From G963664115 sp965216035 (GTDB lineage Bacteria; Acidobacteriota; Terriglobia; 20CM-2-55-15), in contig CBDCFM010000021.1 of assembly GCA_965216035.1 (NCBI GenBank), positions 558,001-622,000 of the forward strand: a stretch of DNA of 64,000 nucleotides, read 5' to 3'. The notes beneath the pieces were generated by a model that saw nothing but the letters and a program-made list of their open reading frames with translations, had not been told where the DNA came from and did no database searches. The position numbers and the translations under genes were made by a program. Of this stretch, positions 1 to 8,995 are shown piece after piece. Numbering within the stretch: the stretch's first letter is position 1; each line of letters opens with the position of its first letter.

Positions 1-405
1 GGTGGGATTGTCGTCTTCGCTATGGGATCCGATCATGTGCAAGAGTTGGTGCACGACCGTGACGCACAATTTGTCGAAGTCGATGCCTGCTCTCAGGAGC
101 TTGCGGTTCAGAAACACCACAGGGGAATCTGTCATGGCGTATGCAAGCACGCTCTTTTCGCCAGTGGTTACGAACGCAACGCCGCTCGAAGCGTCACGTA
201 TGGTTTTCCTGAACTGATCGTCAACCCACTCAATGTCGTCGCAGCGTTCCAAACTGTCGTCAATTCTGTCGCATACACGGCCTAAGAGTTGCTTTTCTGC
301 TTCAGTGAGATTCTTGATCCGTATCGGCACGACCTCCCCGTTGATCCCACGAACTCTAATTTTTGTCGACGGAATCTTCGCAACCATGAACGTTCTATCT
401 GTCAT
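1..405 (-). CDS. Partial small protein with HxxxH metallopeptidase-like motif (3' end beyond window)
   Basis: An open frame of 135 codons starts with ATG at 405 and is still open at base 1, so the C-terminus is missing. A GGGAG ribosome site lies about 7 bases upstream. The N-terminal 50 residues (MTDRTFMVAK..., then RIKNLTEAEKQLLGRV) look like a compact soluble protein with no signal peptide. Near residues 118-131 it reads VVHQLLHMIGSHSED, which resembles the HExxH zinc signature of small metallopeptidases but has Gln where the catalytic Glu would be. I do not recognise the family. Known: HExxH uses Glu as general base. Inference: a metal-binding protein, possibly not a protease. It is divergent from the sulfotransferase-like gene. 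Confidence 0.6.
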   Translation of the reverse strand, partial: MTDRTFMVAKIPSTKIRVRGINGEVVPIRIKNLTEAEKQLLGRVCDRIDDSLERCDDIEWVDDQFRKTIRDASSGVAFVTTGEKSVLAYAMTDSPVVFLNRKLLRAGIDFDKLCVTVVHQLLHMIGSHSEDDNPT

Positions 406-657
406 CACCACTCCCGTGCGCCCGCTACTGATCTAAGAATACCCGCCGATCGGTATGAATGTGAGATTTCAATAACATGGGCTCATGCTCGTATGGTCAA
501 CCTTCCAGAGATGTGACTGTTTGATTGACCTCGAATCCCGTATGTAGTCTCATTCACCTAACTATTAACCGTGAATTACGGCAGATCGTCTAATGCGGGG
601 CTTAGCTATGCTGCCCCAGGGTCGGGGATCGCGAAGCCTCTCGAGAGGAGATTGAAA

Positions 658-2040
658 ATGAGCAGACTCATAATGCTGATAGCCGCCCTCGTTCTGACAC
701 CGTCACTACTCCTGACTTATCAGTCTGTTTTCCCGACCGGCACAACCGTGTTCCATCCGGACAAGACGTGGAGCGGCTACACCGTCTTTGAGATTCGGGA
801 CGGCGGGAACACTGCCCCGGGGGCTGCCCTCGTTGACATGAACGGCAACCTGGTCAAGCACTGGACGGAAGTGGCAGCTGCGCCGGGTCCGGTTCGTATC
901 CTGCCGGGCGGTTACGTCGTCGGTGGGACCCACAACCGGCAGGGGCACCAGGAGGCGCTGGAACTGATCCAGGTGGACTGGGATGGCGAGGTCGTCTGGA
1001 AGTTCGATCGCACCGAGCTGGTGGAGGAAGAGGGCGAAGAACCCAGGTGGATGGCCCGGCAGCACCATGACTGGCAGCGCGAGGGCAGCCCTGTCGGCTA
1101 CTACGCCCCTGACGCTCGGCCGATGGTGGAAGGGGGCCGCACGCTCATTCTGGCACATCGCAACGTCCTGCGGCCGGAGATTTCCGACAAGCTGCTCGAA
1201 GACGACTACATTCTGGAGGTCACCTGGGACGGCGACGTCGTCTGGGATTGGCTGGCGAGCGACCATCTCGACGATCTTGGCTTCAGCGGCGAGGCCCGTA
1301 ATACGATCTACCGCTATCCTGGCTGGACCGAAACACGGGGCAGCGCCGACTGGTTGCACATCAACAGTGCGTCATACCTGGGTCCGAATCGATGGTATGA
1401 CAATGGGGATGAACGGTTCGACCCGGAGAATATCATTTGGAGCAGCCGTCAGGCGAACATCATCGCCATCGTCGATCGAACGGGCACTGTTGTCTGGAAG
1501 ATGGGGCCTGACTACCGGGATACACCCGCACTGGCCGAGCTGGGCCAGATCGTGGGCCAGCATCACCCGCATCTCATCCCGGTGGGCCTGCCCGGCGCCG
1601 GTAATCTACTGGTATTCGACAACGGCGGTGCGGCGGGCTATGGAGCCCCAACCCCGACGGCGCCGACCGGCCGCTCGTCGGTCAGCCGCTTCGGGTCCCG
1701 CGTCCTTGAGCTGAACCCCGTGACGTTCGAAAGGGTCTGGGAGTACTCGGTTCCCATCCAGGGTCGGGCGATGTTCTTCAGTCAGAACGTCAGCTCGGCC
1801 CAGCGACTGCCGAACGGCAACACTCTGATTACCGCGGGAGCCCCCGGACGAATCTTCGAGGTGACGATGGATGACGAGATCGTTTGGGAGTACATCAATC
1901 CGTACTACACAGAAGATCGCAATCGCCTCTACCGCGCCTACCGCGTGCCATACGACTGGGTGCCGCAGCTCGAGCGCCCGAGAGAGACCGCGGTGATTCC
2001 CCCGCCCAATGAAGAGTTTCGCGTGACACCGCGGCAATGA
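658..2040 (+). CDS. Arylsulfotransferase (ASST)-family exported beta-propeller protein
   Basis: The 460-residue protein starts at ATG 658, seven bases after GAGAGGAG; an in-frame ATG at 571 lacks a ribosome site and would add 29 unlikely residues. Residues 1-22 are a hydrophobic leader (MSRLIMLIAALVLTPSLLL). The body has repeated propeller-strand signatures of the arylsulfotransferase family: GAALVDMNGNLVKHW, ILPGGYVVGG, WDGEVVWKFD, WDGDVVWDW, LPNGNTLITAG and a C-terminal EVTMDDEIVWEYINPY. Known: ASST enzymes transfer sulfate between phenols using a catalytic His. His-rich stretches (QHHDW, QHHPH) could supply such a residue, but I cannot assign it. It stands alone, and its true substrate is unknown. 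A non-enzymatic propeller is the alternative. Confidence 0.75.
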   Translation: MSRLIMLIAALVLTPSLLLTYQSVFPTGTTVFHPDKTWSGYTVFEIRDGGNTAPGAALVDMNGNLVKHWTEVAAAPGPVRILPGGYVVGGTHNRQGHQEALELIQVDWDGEVVWKFDRTELVEEEGEEPRWMARQHHDWQREGSPVGYYAPDARPMVEGGRTLILAHRNVLRPEISDKLLEDDYILEVTWDGDVVWDWLASDHLDDLGFSGEARNTIYRYPGWTETRGSADWLHINSASYLGPNRWYDNGDERFDPENIIWSSRQANIIAIVDRTGTVVWKMGPDYRDTPALAELGQIVGQHHPHLIPVGLPGAGNLLVFDNGGAAGYGAPTPTAPTGRSSVSRFGSRVLELNPVTFERVWEYSVPIQGRAMFFSQNVSSAQRLPNGNTLITAGAPGRIFEVTMDDEIVWEYINPYYTEDRNRLYRAYRVPYDWVPQLERPRETAVIPPPNEEFRVTPRQ

Positions 2041-2148
2041 CCCAGTGAAACGTAGCTAGTCTTTGGGCTGTTCCGTTGCGATGTCAGGTCCTGGCGCAGC
2101 TTTGGGGGCCGTTGAAGTTCCGAAGGTGTTGTCTTGCTCAAGCAAGCC

Positions 2149-2510
2149 TAGCAGCCCGTGGCAGAAGTCCCGAGGGCCGCGTTACGGCCAAACGGGGCTG
2201 GATTCTAGGAGACGACGAAGCGCCGACCCGAAGTCGCGAAGAAGCGACAATGCCCATTCATTGGTAGGAGTCGGCGACAACGAAGACGGCCCCGTTTCGC
2301 CGTAACCCTTCTGGCGCAGGGGGGCCACCGACGTATCAAACGGAGGCCGCAGGCGCCCCGCAGGCTTTGTCCGGCATTGTTAAGGCCGGTCACGATGAAA
2401 AGACGGCGCCCGTGGCCTCGGTTTCTAACCTCGGTGCCCGCTCCTCATTTCGCGCCTGCAACCCGAAGACCCCTGCGCGCGGTCCTCGGGACTTCTGCCA
2501 CGGGCTGCTA
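2149..2510. repeat. Nested inverted-repeat block in a gene-free stretch (2041-2656)
   Basis: No credible gene lies in 2041-2656. A perfect 27-base inverted repeat joins 2149-2175 with 2484-2510. Inside it, 2181-2198 pairs with 2289-2306 (17 of 18 bases), 2221-2227 with 2270-2276, and two small hairpins follow: 2233-2237 with 2244-2248 (loop GAAGAA) and 2248-2252 with 2259-2263. The arms are nested like a folded RNA or a miniature transposable element. There is no obvious target duplication. It lies between convergent genes, so it could also act as a transcription barrier. Function is unknown. Confidence 0.6.
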
Positions 2511-2542
2511 AAGGCTGACCGGCATAGAACATGCCCGTGCAG

Positions 2543-2574
2543 TGGTCAAACCATCCAGACGGTTTGATTGACCA
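2543..2574. terminator. Possible bidirectional terminator hairpin
   Basis: TGGTCAAACC at 2543-2552 pairs with GGTTTGA...CCA at 2561-2574, with a four-base bulge and an eight-base loop. It sits between the end of the sulfotransferase-like gene and the end of the quinoprotein gene, which converge. There is no strong U-run, so the call is tentative. Confidence 0.3.
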
Positions 2575-2656
2575 CCAGGCCGGCCTGCCAGCGCCATGGG
2601 TCTGAGCGGCCGGCACACCCTCGGATCGCTTCTCACCCTCTCCCTGCCGGGAACCG

Positions 2657-4627
2657 CTACGGCAGAGAGAACGCGACCAGCTCGGATGGATGCTGGTTGT
2701 CTCCAATGGCAACGACGATGTATTGGCGGCCCCCGAACATGTAGCTGACGGGCGGTCCTGAAGTGCCCGCAGGGAGTTCGGTTTCCCACACGGTCTCACC
2801 CGTTTCCTTGTCGTAGGCACGGAACGTGTTGCCACCGCTGTTCGTCACGATTTCGGCCGGCATATCCGGCGGAACCCGTGGGTTATTGCCGACATCGAGG
2901 TTCGTCAAGCCTTCGCCCAGAAACAACAAGGTTTCGGTAAGTAAAGGTGATGGCCGCCCGGGGTTTCCGAGTGGCCCTAGATTCAGATGTTCAATGGCCG
3001 GGTGATCGCGGGGGCCGTCGCCGTTTGGAACCATCCAGACATGCTCACCTGTATTCATGTCGATAGCCGTGATTCTCCCGTAAGGTGGCTTGAACAGCGG
3101 CAGGCCGCGCGGACCAGCAATCCATCGTCGCCCACCCTTCACGTACCGCAGGTTCTCTCGTTCGGGATTGCCGGGTCGGAGGTCGGCCACAAACGGGGAC
3201 GTGATTGACGGTATATACAGATAGCCCGTGTCAGGATCGAACGCCGCACCCTGCACATCCGCGCCGCCCTGCGAACCCGGAAGTTGAATTGTTCCCAGCG
3301 TGTCATCGGGGCCATCGCCGCGGATCGATGGCGGGGTGAACAGGGGGCCCGTGACGTAGCGCCTCGCGATCTCAAGCGCTTCAGCGCGAAGCTGGGGCGT
3401 GAAATCGATCAGATTATCCTCGATGGACCCTTGCAGGTCGAAGGGTGCGGGCATTGTCGGGAACGGTTGTGTCGGAGAGGTCTGCTCGCCCGGTGTCGTC
3501 GACTGGGATACCCGCCGCTCTTCAATCGGCCAGACCGGCTCGCCGGTCTCACGGTTGAAAACGAAAGTAAACGCCTGCTTTGTGATCTGCGCGACTGCTT
3601 TGATCGGCTGGCCATCCACCGTGATGTCCATCAGAATGGGTGCTGCGGGAAGGTCGTAGTCCCACAGGCCGTGATGGACCGTCTGGAAGTGCCATACTCT
3701 CTCCCCGGTCTCCACATCGACGGCGACGAGACTCTGACCGAACAGATTGTCGCCAATCCGATGGCCACCATACATGTCGCTCGTGGGTGAGGAGATCGGC
3801 ATGTACACGTATCCGAGCTCTTCATCGGCGCTGAACAACGCCCACACGGGTGCGTGACCGGTATAGGACCATGCGTTGTCTTCCCAGGTATTGGTGCCGA
3901 ACTCCCCAGCCTGAGGGATCGTGTGGAACACCCACCGCAGCTCCCCGTTGCGTACATCGAAGGCACGCACGTCGCCTCGTATAGCCTCTTTAGCGGCGAA
4001 CGTATCCGACATCGACTGACCGACAACAACTACGTCCCGCACCACCAGTGGTGCGCCTCCCCACCGGTAGCGGGCACCTTCAGCCAACCCGGTCCTCAGA
4101 TCGACCCGACCGGAGTCACCGAAATCGGCGTACGGCTCTCCAGTCTCCGCGTTGAGGGCATACATATACTGTCCCCGCTGGAGGAGGACCCTCCCGTCAG
4201 ATCCATCCGACCAGTAGGCAACGCCGCGGGTGCTCACTCCGGCGAGTGCTTCGCCAACGGGAGGTTCCTGGACCCAGAGGGTCTCTCCCGTTCCCGGATC
4301 AAATGCTTCGACGAGACCAATTCCATTAGGAATGAAAGCGACACCATCCACCACGAGCGGGAGCGCAGGATAATCGCTCGAGATGCTGAGATCAGGATTC
4401 CCTCGCTGGTAATATTCGTCCAGGAACGGGCGTCGCCAAGCGATCTGCAGCCTGTTGACATTGCTGGCGTCGATCTGACTGAGTGGAGTGTATTTGGTGC
4501 CGCCGAGATCGCCGCCGAACGCAGGCCACTCGCCGTCGGCGGCACCGCTCTGAGCCTGGGCAGAGGGAATCAGCAGTAATGCAATTATCACGACGCCCCC
4601 CCACGGTGGAAATAATCTAGCGGTCAT
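2657..4627 (-). CDS. PQQ-dependent dehydrogenase-type quinoprotein, periplasmic
   Basis: The 656-residue protein starts at ATG 4627, preceded by GGGGAGGGG. Residues 1-25 are a Sec signal (ALLLIPSAQA, cleavage before QSG). The mature part has the eight-bladed quinoprotein layout: an N-terminal WPAFGGDLGGTKYTPLSQI, the motif NVNRLQIAWRRP, several Gly/Trp docking strands (ETLWVQEPP, GELRWVFHTIP, GERVWHFQTVHHGLWDYD, GEHVWMVPNGDGP, GETVWETELPAG) and a final YIVVAIGD. Known: such proteins oxidise sugars or alcohols in the periplasm using pyrroloquinoline quinone. Unlike membrane glucose dehydrogenases there are no N-terminal membrane helices, and no haem motif is visible, so an external cytochrome would be needed. 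Substrate unknown; no pqq biosynthesis genes occur here. Confidence 0.8.
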   Translation of the reverse strand: MTARLFPPWGGVVIIALLLIPSAQAQSGAADGEWPAFGGDLGGTKYTPLSQIDASNVNRLQIAWRRPFLDEYYQRGNPDLSISSDYPALPLVVDGVAFIPNGIGLVEAFDPGTGETLWVQEPPVGEALAGVSTRGVAYWSDGSDGRVLLQRGQYMYALNAETGEPYADFGDSGRVDLRTGLAEGARYRWGGAPLVVRDVVVVGQSMSDTFAAKEAIRGDVRAFDVRNGELRWVFHTIPQAGEFGTNTWEDNAWSYTGHAPVWALFSADEELGYVYMPISSPTSDMYGGHRIGDNLFGQSLVAVDVETGERVWHFQTVHHGLWDYDLPAAPILMDITVDGQPIKAVAQITKQAFTFVFNRETGEPVWPIEERRVSQSTTPGEQTSPTQPFPTMPAPFDLQGSIEDNLIDFTPQLRAEALEIARRYVTGPLFTPPSIRGDGPDDTLGTIQLPGSQGGADVQGAAFDPDTGYLYIPSITSPFVADLRPGNPERENLRYVKGGRRWIAGPRGLPLFKPPYGRITAIDMNTGEHVWMVPNGDGPRDHPAIEHLNLGPLGNPGRPSPLLTETLLFLGEGLTNLDVGNNPRVPPDMPAEIVTNSGGNTFRAYDKETGETVWETELPAGTSGPPVSYMFGGRQYIVVAIGDNQHPSELVAFSLP

Positions 4628-5030
4628 AGTCGGGCCCCTCCCCTGTTGTCAGATGATGTCAGAAGTCATACAGTGAACCTTGGCTGACTGAGTCCTTAGC
4701 GGATGCTAGTGTGGCCGGCGATCCAAGTCAAAAGAAATGGTGGGGCGGAGCCTCCCCGAGCATCGCTGATAGAGCAGTCCTCCTCAATGACATGGGACAC
4801 TCGACCCGGGTATCAACGATACATTCGAGACGACATTGATGGCTATGGAAGCCAGGTTCGTGTAGAAAAGGCGGCATATCGTGCTGCGAGGGCCGAAGCA
4901 ATCCTGAAATCGGACGCGGCTGGTTTTGATTGACTGGGCATCTCGCCTGTAGTCTCCTTGATCCGATGCCAAATGGCAGCATCAATCCAGCCGGACTCAG
5001 CCGGACTCAGCCGTACTCAAAGGGGGCGCA
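4628..5030. other. Divergent intergenic region between quinoprotein and FGE-like gene
   Basis: This 403-base stretch separates divergent genes and should hold both promoters, but I cannot point to convincing -35/-10 boxes. Short open frames here lack ribosome sites. The only clear structure is the short tandem repeat just before the FGE-like gene. Confidence 0.5.
4991..5020. repeat. Three tandem copies of a 10-base unit before the FGE-like gene
   Basis: CCGGACTCAG occurs at 4991-5000 and 5001-5010, followed by a variant CCGTACTCAA at 5011-5020. The array ends 10 bases before the ATG at 5031, so the copy number sets the leader length directly upstream of the ribosome site. Confidence 0.7.
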
Positions 5031-5834
5031 ATGACCCGAAGTGACAACGTTTTTGGAGGGCTCTTTTTGACTGTTTTGATCCTGGGGCATGCAAGCGCGG
5101 CCCAGGGCCAGTCAACGAGCGAAATGGTGTCGATTCCGCCCGGGTCTTTCATCATGGGCACGGACACCGGCCCCAGCGAAGAGCGACCGGCTCACAGTGT
5201 CCGGCTGCCCTCTTTTCAGATCGACCGGACCCCAGTGACGAAAGTCCAGTTTGGGCGGTTCCTCGAGGCTGAGGGGGCAGCGAGCCCCCGGGGAGAGACC
5301 TATTATCAGCATGACGATTCAGACGCCCGTATCGGTTTGAGAGGCGGCGCGTGGGAGGTCCAACCCGGCTTCGAAGACCATCCCGTTCTGGAGGTCACCT
5401 GGATGGGCGCGAGAGATTATTGTGCCTGGGCAAACAAGCGTCTGCCCACAGAGGCGGAGTGGGAGAAGGCAGCCCGGGGCACCGACGGTCGCATGTATCC
5501 TTGGGGGAATCAGACTCCGGATCGAGGGCGGGCCCAGTTCGACGGGGGCTGGAGGGAGACCGCACCGGTGGCAAGTTTCCCAGACGGGGCCAGCCCATAC
5601 GGGGTTCTGGACTTGGCCGGAAACGTCTGGGAGTGGGTCAGCAGCGCCTACGCGCCGTACCCCTATGATGCCTCGGACGGTCGCGAAAGCCTGGACCTCG
5701 GACCCGTACGGGGAACGCGCGGTGGGGGTCAGGATTCGGGGTCGGCCCAGATCCGATCGACGGAACGGGGCCGGAATCTTTCACGCGAGTTCGACTCCGG
5801 CCACCATAACATCGGCTTCCGTTGTGCGCGATAG
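5031..5834 (+). CDS. Formylglycine-generating-enzyme (SUMF1) domain protein, exported
   Basis: The 267-residue protein starts at ATG 5031 after AGGGGGCGCA. Residues 1-27 form a signal peptide (LTVLILGHASAAQG). The rest is one FGE-sulfatase domain: SIPPGSFIMGTD, PAHSVRLPSFQIDRTPVT, VTWMGARDYCAWANKRLPTEAEWEKAARG, YPWGN, SPYGVLDLAGNVWEWV and the terminal NIGFRCAR. Known: true FGE oxidises a Cys of sulfatases to formylglycine, but most bacterial members of the fold have other or unknown roles. No sulfatase gene lies in the window. The usual RGGSW segment reads TRGGGQDSG here, so catalytic FGE activity is doubtful. It is 67 bases upstream of the amidohydrolase gene and probably co-transcribed with it. 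Confidence 0.8.
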   Translation: MTRSDNVFGGLFLTVLILGHASAAQGQSTSEMVSIPPGSFIMGTDTGPSEERPAHSVRLPSFQIDRTPVTKVQFGRFLEAEGAASPRGETYYQHDDSDARIGLRGGAWEVQPGFEDHPVLEVTWMGARDYCAWANKRLPTEAEWEKAARGTDGRMYPWGNQTPDRGRAQFDGGWRETAPVASFPDGASPYGVLDLAGNVWEWVSSAYAPYPYDASDGRESLDLGPVRGTRGGGQDSGSAQIRSTERGRNLSREFDSGHHNIGFRCAR

Positions 5835-5901
5835 CCCGGCGTGGGCCATCGCAGAAACTGTGGCGAAGGGGCCCCGACGTTCCCTAATTGGAGGAGGTGC
5901 A

Positions 5902-7332
5902 ATGATGAAAAGGAAGCGGCTCACGCGCGCGCAACCAGCACGCAAGTTCAATGGGGCAGGTTCCACCCCGGCCAGTGCCGTGGCGGGTCGGGTATGCCGG
6001 CCGAGGGCGCTGTCATGCCGCCTGCTTCTGGCGAGTGCGCTCTGGGTCACGGCGTGTTCACCACAGCTTGAAATCGAGTCCGCCCAGACCACGAGCCTGA
6101 CTGTATTCGAAGGGGCGCGGCTGATCGTTGGCGATGGCAGCGAACCCATCGAAGATGCCGCCTTTGTCGTCGAAAATGACCGCTTCATCGAGGTGGGCCG
6201 AACAGGTGAGCTGCAAGTCCCGTCGGGCGCCGCTCGCGTCGACCTGAGCGGTAAGACCGTGATGCCCACGCTCGTCGACCTCCACGTTCATCTCCTCACA
6301 CATCTCGAGCGAGGCCTCGTATCGTTTCAGCCGTCTGACCCATTCACCGATGATAGCCCCACGCGCAACGCTGTCGTCGACGGGCTGGAGCGTCAGGCGT
6401 ACTTCGGGGTGGGCGCCATTTTGCAAATAGGGGGTGAAAGCGATCTGTCATCCGAGATGCGGAACAACCCGATCCCGGGCGCCGCACTGTATCGCGACGG
6501 TGGATGGGGTATCCGGGGTACCTCCCTCACCAGCGAAGCGGAAGTGCGAAGCGCCGTCGAGGAGCATGCAGCCGCGCAGGTCGACATGATCAAAATCTAT
6601 GTGGACAGCGGCGGGGATGGGGCGCGCGAGACGCTGACGCCCGCACTGTATGGAGCGATTATCGATCAGGCAGACAGGCACGGAATCCGCGTCTTAGCCC
6701 ACCTCCGGTACCTGGAGGATGCTAAAGGACTCCTGCGAGCGGGCCTTTATGGATTGGCGCATGGAGCGCGGGACAGGGAGATTGATGAGGAGTTTGTGGC
6801 GCTGATCAAGGAGCGGCCGGATGTCTTTCTCACACCGAACCTCCCGCCTCGAGGCGTCATGCCGGACCTGTCGTGGATCCAGGATGCTCACCCGCCCGTA
6901 GCGTTTGAGCGAATACTGGAGGAAGTCAACACCGGCACCTCGGCGCTGGCTTTCAACCGGGAAAGACCCCTGGAGCCGTTCGCCCTCCAGGCGGCTAACC
7001 TGGTCAAGCTCAACGCCGAAGGGATACCGATAGGCTTGGCGACCGACAGCGCAGTGGGTTGGACCGCACACATCGAGATGGAGGATCTTGTGGCGGCCGG
7101 GTTGACCCCGGGCGAGGTCATCGTCGCTGCGACCAAAACATCGGCTGAAATCCTGAGACTGACCGATCATGGCACGGTGGCCGTGGGCAAGAGCGCGTCC
7201 TTCATCGTGCTCGACGCGAACCCGCTCGACGACATCACCAATACACGACGCATCGCCGACGTCTACATCCGCGGAACACTTCTCGACCGCGCCGCCTTGC
7301 GAACACGCTGGACCGGGAGGGCGCCCGAATAA
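5902..7332 (+). CDS. Amidohydrolase-family lipoprotein (imidazolonepropionase-like)
   Basis: I start this gene at ATG 5902, directly after GGAGGAGGTGC. The frame is open further upstream but there overlaps the FGE-like gene. The 476-residue product has a basic N-terminus, a hydrophobic run and a lipobox (LLLASALWVTAC), so it should be an envelope lipoprotein. Amidohydrolase hallmarks follow: GKTVMPTLVDLHVHL with the HxH metal pair, VDMIKIYVDSG with the probable bridging Lys, VLAHLRY and LAHGARD with the next His ligands, GIPIGLATDSA with the catalytic Asp, and the C-terminal GTVAVGKSASFIVLDANPL. Known: the superfamily hydrolyses C-N or C-O bonds in cyclic substrates. The substrate cannot be told from the sequence. 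Confidence 0.85.
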   Translation: MMKRKRLTRAQPARKFNGAGSTPASAVAGRVCRPRALSCRLLLASALWVTACSPQLEIESAQTTSLTVFEGARLIVGDGSEPIEDAAFVVENDRFIEVGRTGELQVPSGAARVDLSGKTVMPTLVDLHVHLLTHLERGLVSFQPSDPFTDDSPTRNAVVDGLERQAYFGVGAILQIGGESDLSSEMRNNPIPGAALYRDGGWGIRGTSLTSEAEVRSAVEEHAAAQVDMIKIYVDSGGDGARETLTPALYGAIIDQADRHGIRVLAHLRYLEDAKGLLRAGLYGLAHGARDREIDEEFVALIKERPDVFLTPNLPPRGVMPDLSWIQDAHPPVAFERILEEVNTGTSALAFNRERPLEPFALQAANLVKLNAEGIPIGLATDSAVGWTAHIEMEDLVAAGLTPGEVIVAATKTSAEILRLTDHGTVAVGKSASFIVLDANPLDDITNTRRIADVYIRGTLLDRAALRTRWTGRAPE

Positions 7333-7601
7333 ACCCAGGCCTGCGGAGAGCGCGCTGTGCGTCGTGGCCCCTTCAATGCGCGTTACGACAGACGTCTACG
7401 GCAGCAACGACGGTCTCTGCTCCATCATTGCTGAAACAGCCAGTCCAACTCCCGCAAAATGCCCCAATGGCTCTAAGCAGGTCCGTAGGCATCTCACTCG
7501 CCTCTGGAGGCGTGGGACTCGGCGTAGTCCTCGATTGACCCCTCCGGTCGCCAGGGACTAGACTCAGACCCCAAGGCTACTGTCTCAGAGGAGGACATAT
7601 C

Positions 7602-8897
7602 ATGAGGGGACATTCGACGATCTGGATCGGGCTTGCCCTGATGGCCGGTACGGCGTTCACAGTCTCGTGTGCGAGCAGTGAGCTCGCGCTACAAACTGCA
7701 CCCAGCTACCTTTTCGATCCCACCTGGCCGCAAGCGCTTCCCGACAACTGGAAGATGGGGGGCGTCACTGGCCTTGCCGTCGACGCCAACGGCGACATCT
7801 GGGCATTGACTCGCCCGAACGATCTGACTGCCATCGAACTGCACGCCGAACTCACACCTCCGATTGCGGCCTGCTGCGTGCGGTCCCCGACGATGATTCA
7901 CTTCGACAAGGCAGGACGTGTTATCGGCTCCTTCAATGCGCCGCAGGGTCACGGAATGGATGTGGATGATGAGGGATTCGTCTACATCGGGCAAGACACG
8001 GTTCGCAAATACGACCCGGAGACTGGACAAGTCGTCGCCGAAGTCGCCCGGACACCGGAACGGGAGAACGGCGCCACTGTCGGGCTTCGCCCGCTCCCAC
8101 CCCCGGTGCCAGGGCAAGGCAGTGCCGGCGCCGTCTATCGGTTCCTGCCACCACCTGCGCGGCCTGCTCGCGCCCCCGATCCTGAAGCTGCCGCACAGGC
8201 TGAGGCCGCACGCGTCGCGTTTCGCGAACGGTATCCGCCAGAAACGCCGATGATCGTGGGCGGTCTCGAAGAAATCAGAATCATCGATGCCGACAATGAG
8301 ATGTACGTCGCTGACAATTATCTCGGTGGACGCGTGCTCGTGTTCGCTCTGGACACCTTCGAGTTCAAACGAGGATGGGGCGCGTATGGTAAACCGCTGG
8401 CGGAGATCAGCACCGACGACGCCGACCACGCCTACACGCCCAACGGCCCGATGCCCGAAGACTTCGCAGGCCACCTGACACTGAATGTATCCAATGATGG
8501 CCTCGTGTACGCGGCAGACCGGAACGCGAACCGTATCCACGTTACGACCCGGGACGGGGAGTTTCTCAAAGAGTTTGTCGTCGCGCCCGGAACGGGCATT
8601 GGCGGCTCCACCGGCGGCGTGGGCTTTTCGCCCGACCCCGAGCAGCAGTTCCTCTACATCTCGGACCTCACCAACAACAAGATCTGGTTCTTGAACCGCG
8701 AGGACGGCACCGTCATGGGAGAGATGGGCGGCATGGGCGAAAACGGCGGCCAGTTCTTCGGTCTGCACATGATTGCGGTGGATAGAGATGGCAACATCTA
8801 CACCGGTGAAGTTTTTGCCGGTGAACGGGTGCAGCGGTTCGTGCCATCCGATAGCCCGAAGGGCGTGTTACTCCAGCAACTGTCCGAGATGCAGTAG
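7602..8897 (+). CDS. NHL-type six-bladed beta-propeller lipoprotein
   Basis: The 431-residue protein starts at ATG 7602 after GAGGAGGACATATC. Residues 1-24 form a lipoprotein signal with lipobox TVSC. The N-terminal signature FDPTWPQALPDNWKMGGV, then GLAVDANGDIWALTRP, is shared with the propellers at 16946-18097 and 55079-56212. NHL strands follow: GHGMDVDDEGFVYIG, MYVADNYLGGRVLVF, DGLVYAADRNANRIHV, FLYISDLTNNKIWFLN and the terminal IAVDRDGNIYTGEV. A Pro/Ala-rich insertion sits near residues 160-215. Known: related folds include the amidating lyase PAL domain, but the catalytic set cannot be confirmed. An upstream gap of 269 bases holds nothing recognisable except its promoter. Confidence 0.75.
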   Translation: MRGHSTIWIGLALMAGTAFTVSCASSELALQTAPSYLFDPTWPQALPDNWKMGGVTGLAVDANGDIWALTRPNDLTAIELHAELTPPIAACCVRSPTMIHFDKAGRVIGSFNAPQGHGMDVDDEGFVYIGQDTVRKYDPETGQVVAEVARTPERENGATVGLRPLPPPVPGQGSAGAVYRFLPPPARPARAPDPEAAAQAEAARVAFRERYPPETPMIVGGLEEIRIIDADNEMYVADNYLGGRVLVFALDTFEFKRGWGAYGKPLAEISTDDADHAYTPNGPMPEDFAGHLTLNVSNDGLVYAADRNANRIHVTTRDGEFLKEFVVAPGTGIGGSTGGVGFSPDPEQQFLYISDLTNNKIWFLNREDGTVMGEMGGMGENGGQFFGLHMIAVDRDGNIYTGEVFAGERVQRFVPSDSPKGVLLQQLSEMQ

Positions 8898-8995
8898 CGC
8901 CATCAGGCGTCGTCGGCTGCGTGGACCAGACCGTGACACCGGTCAAGGGAGTCTGGGGATCGAGACGGCCGGGGCTAGACCGAGCGAGGGGGGGC

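Noticed and set aside
5422..5901. N-terminal extension of the amidohydrolase
   Set aside because: The extension overlaps the FGE-like gene out of frame, while ATG 5902 has an ideal GGAGGAGG site and begins the lipoprotein leader.
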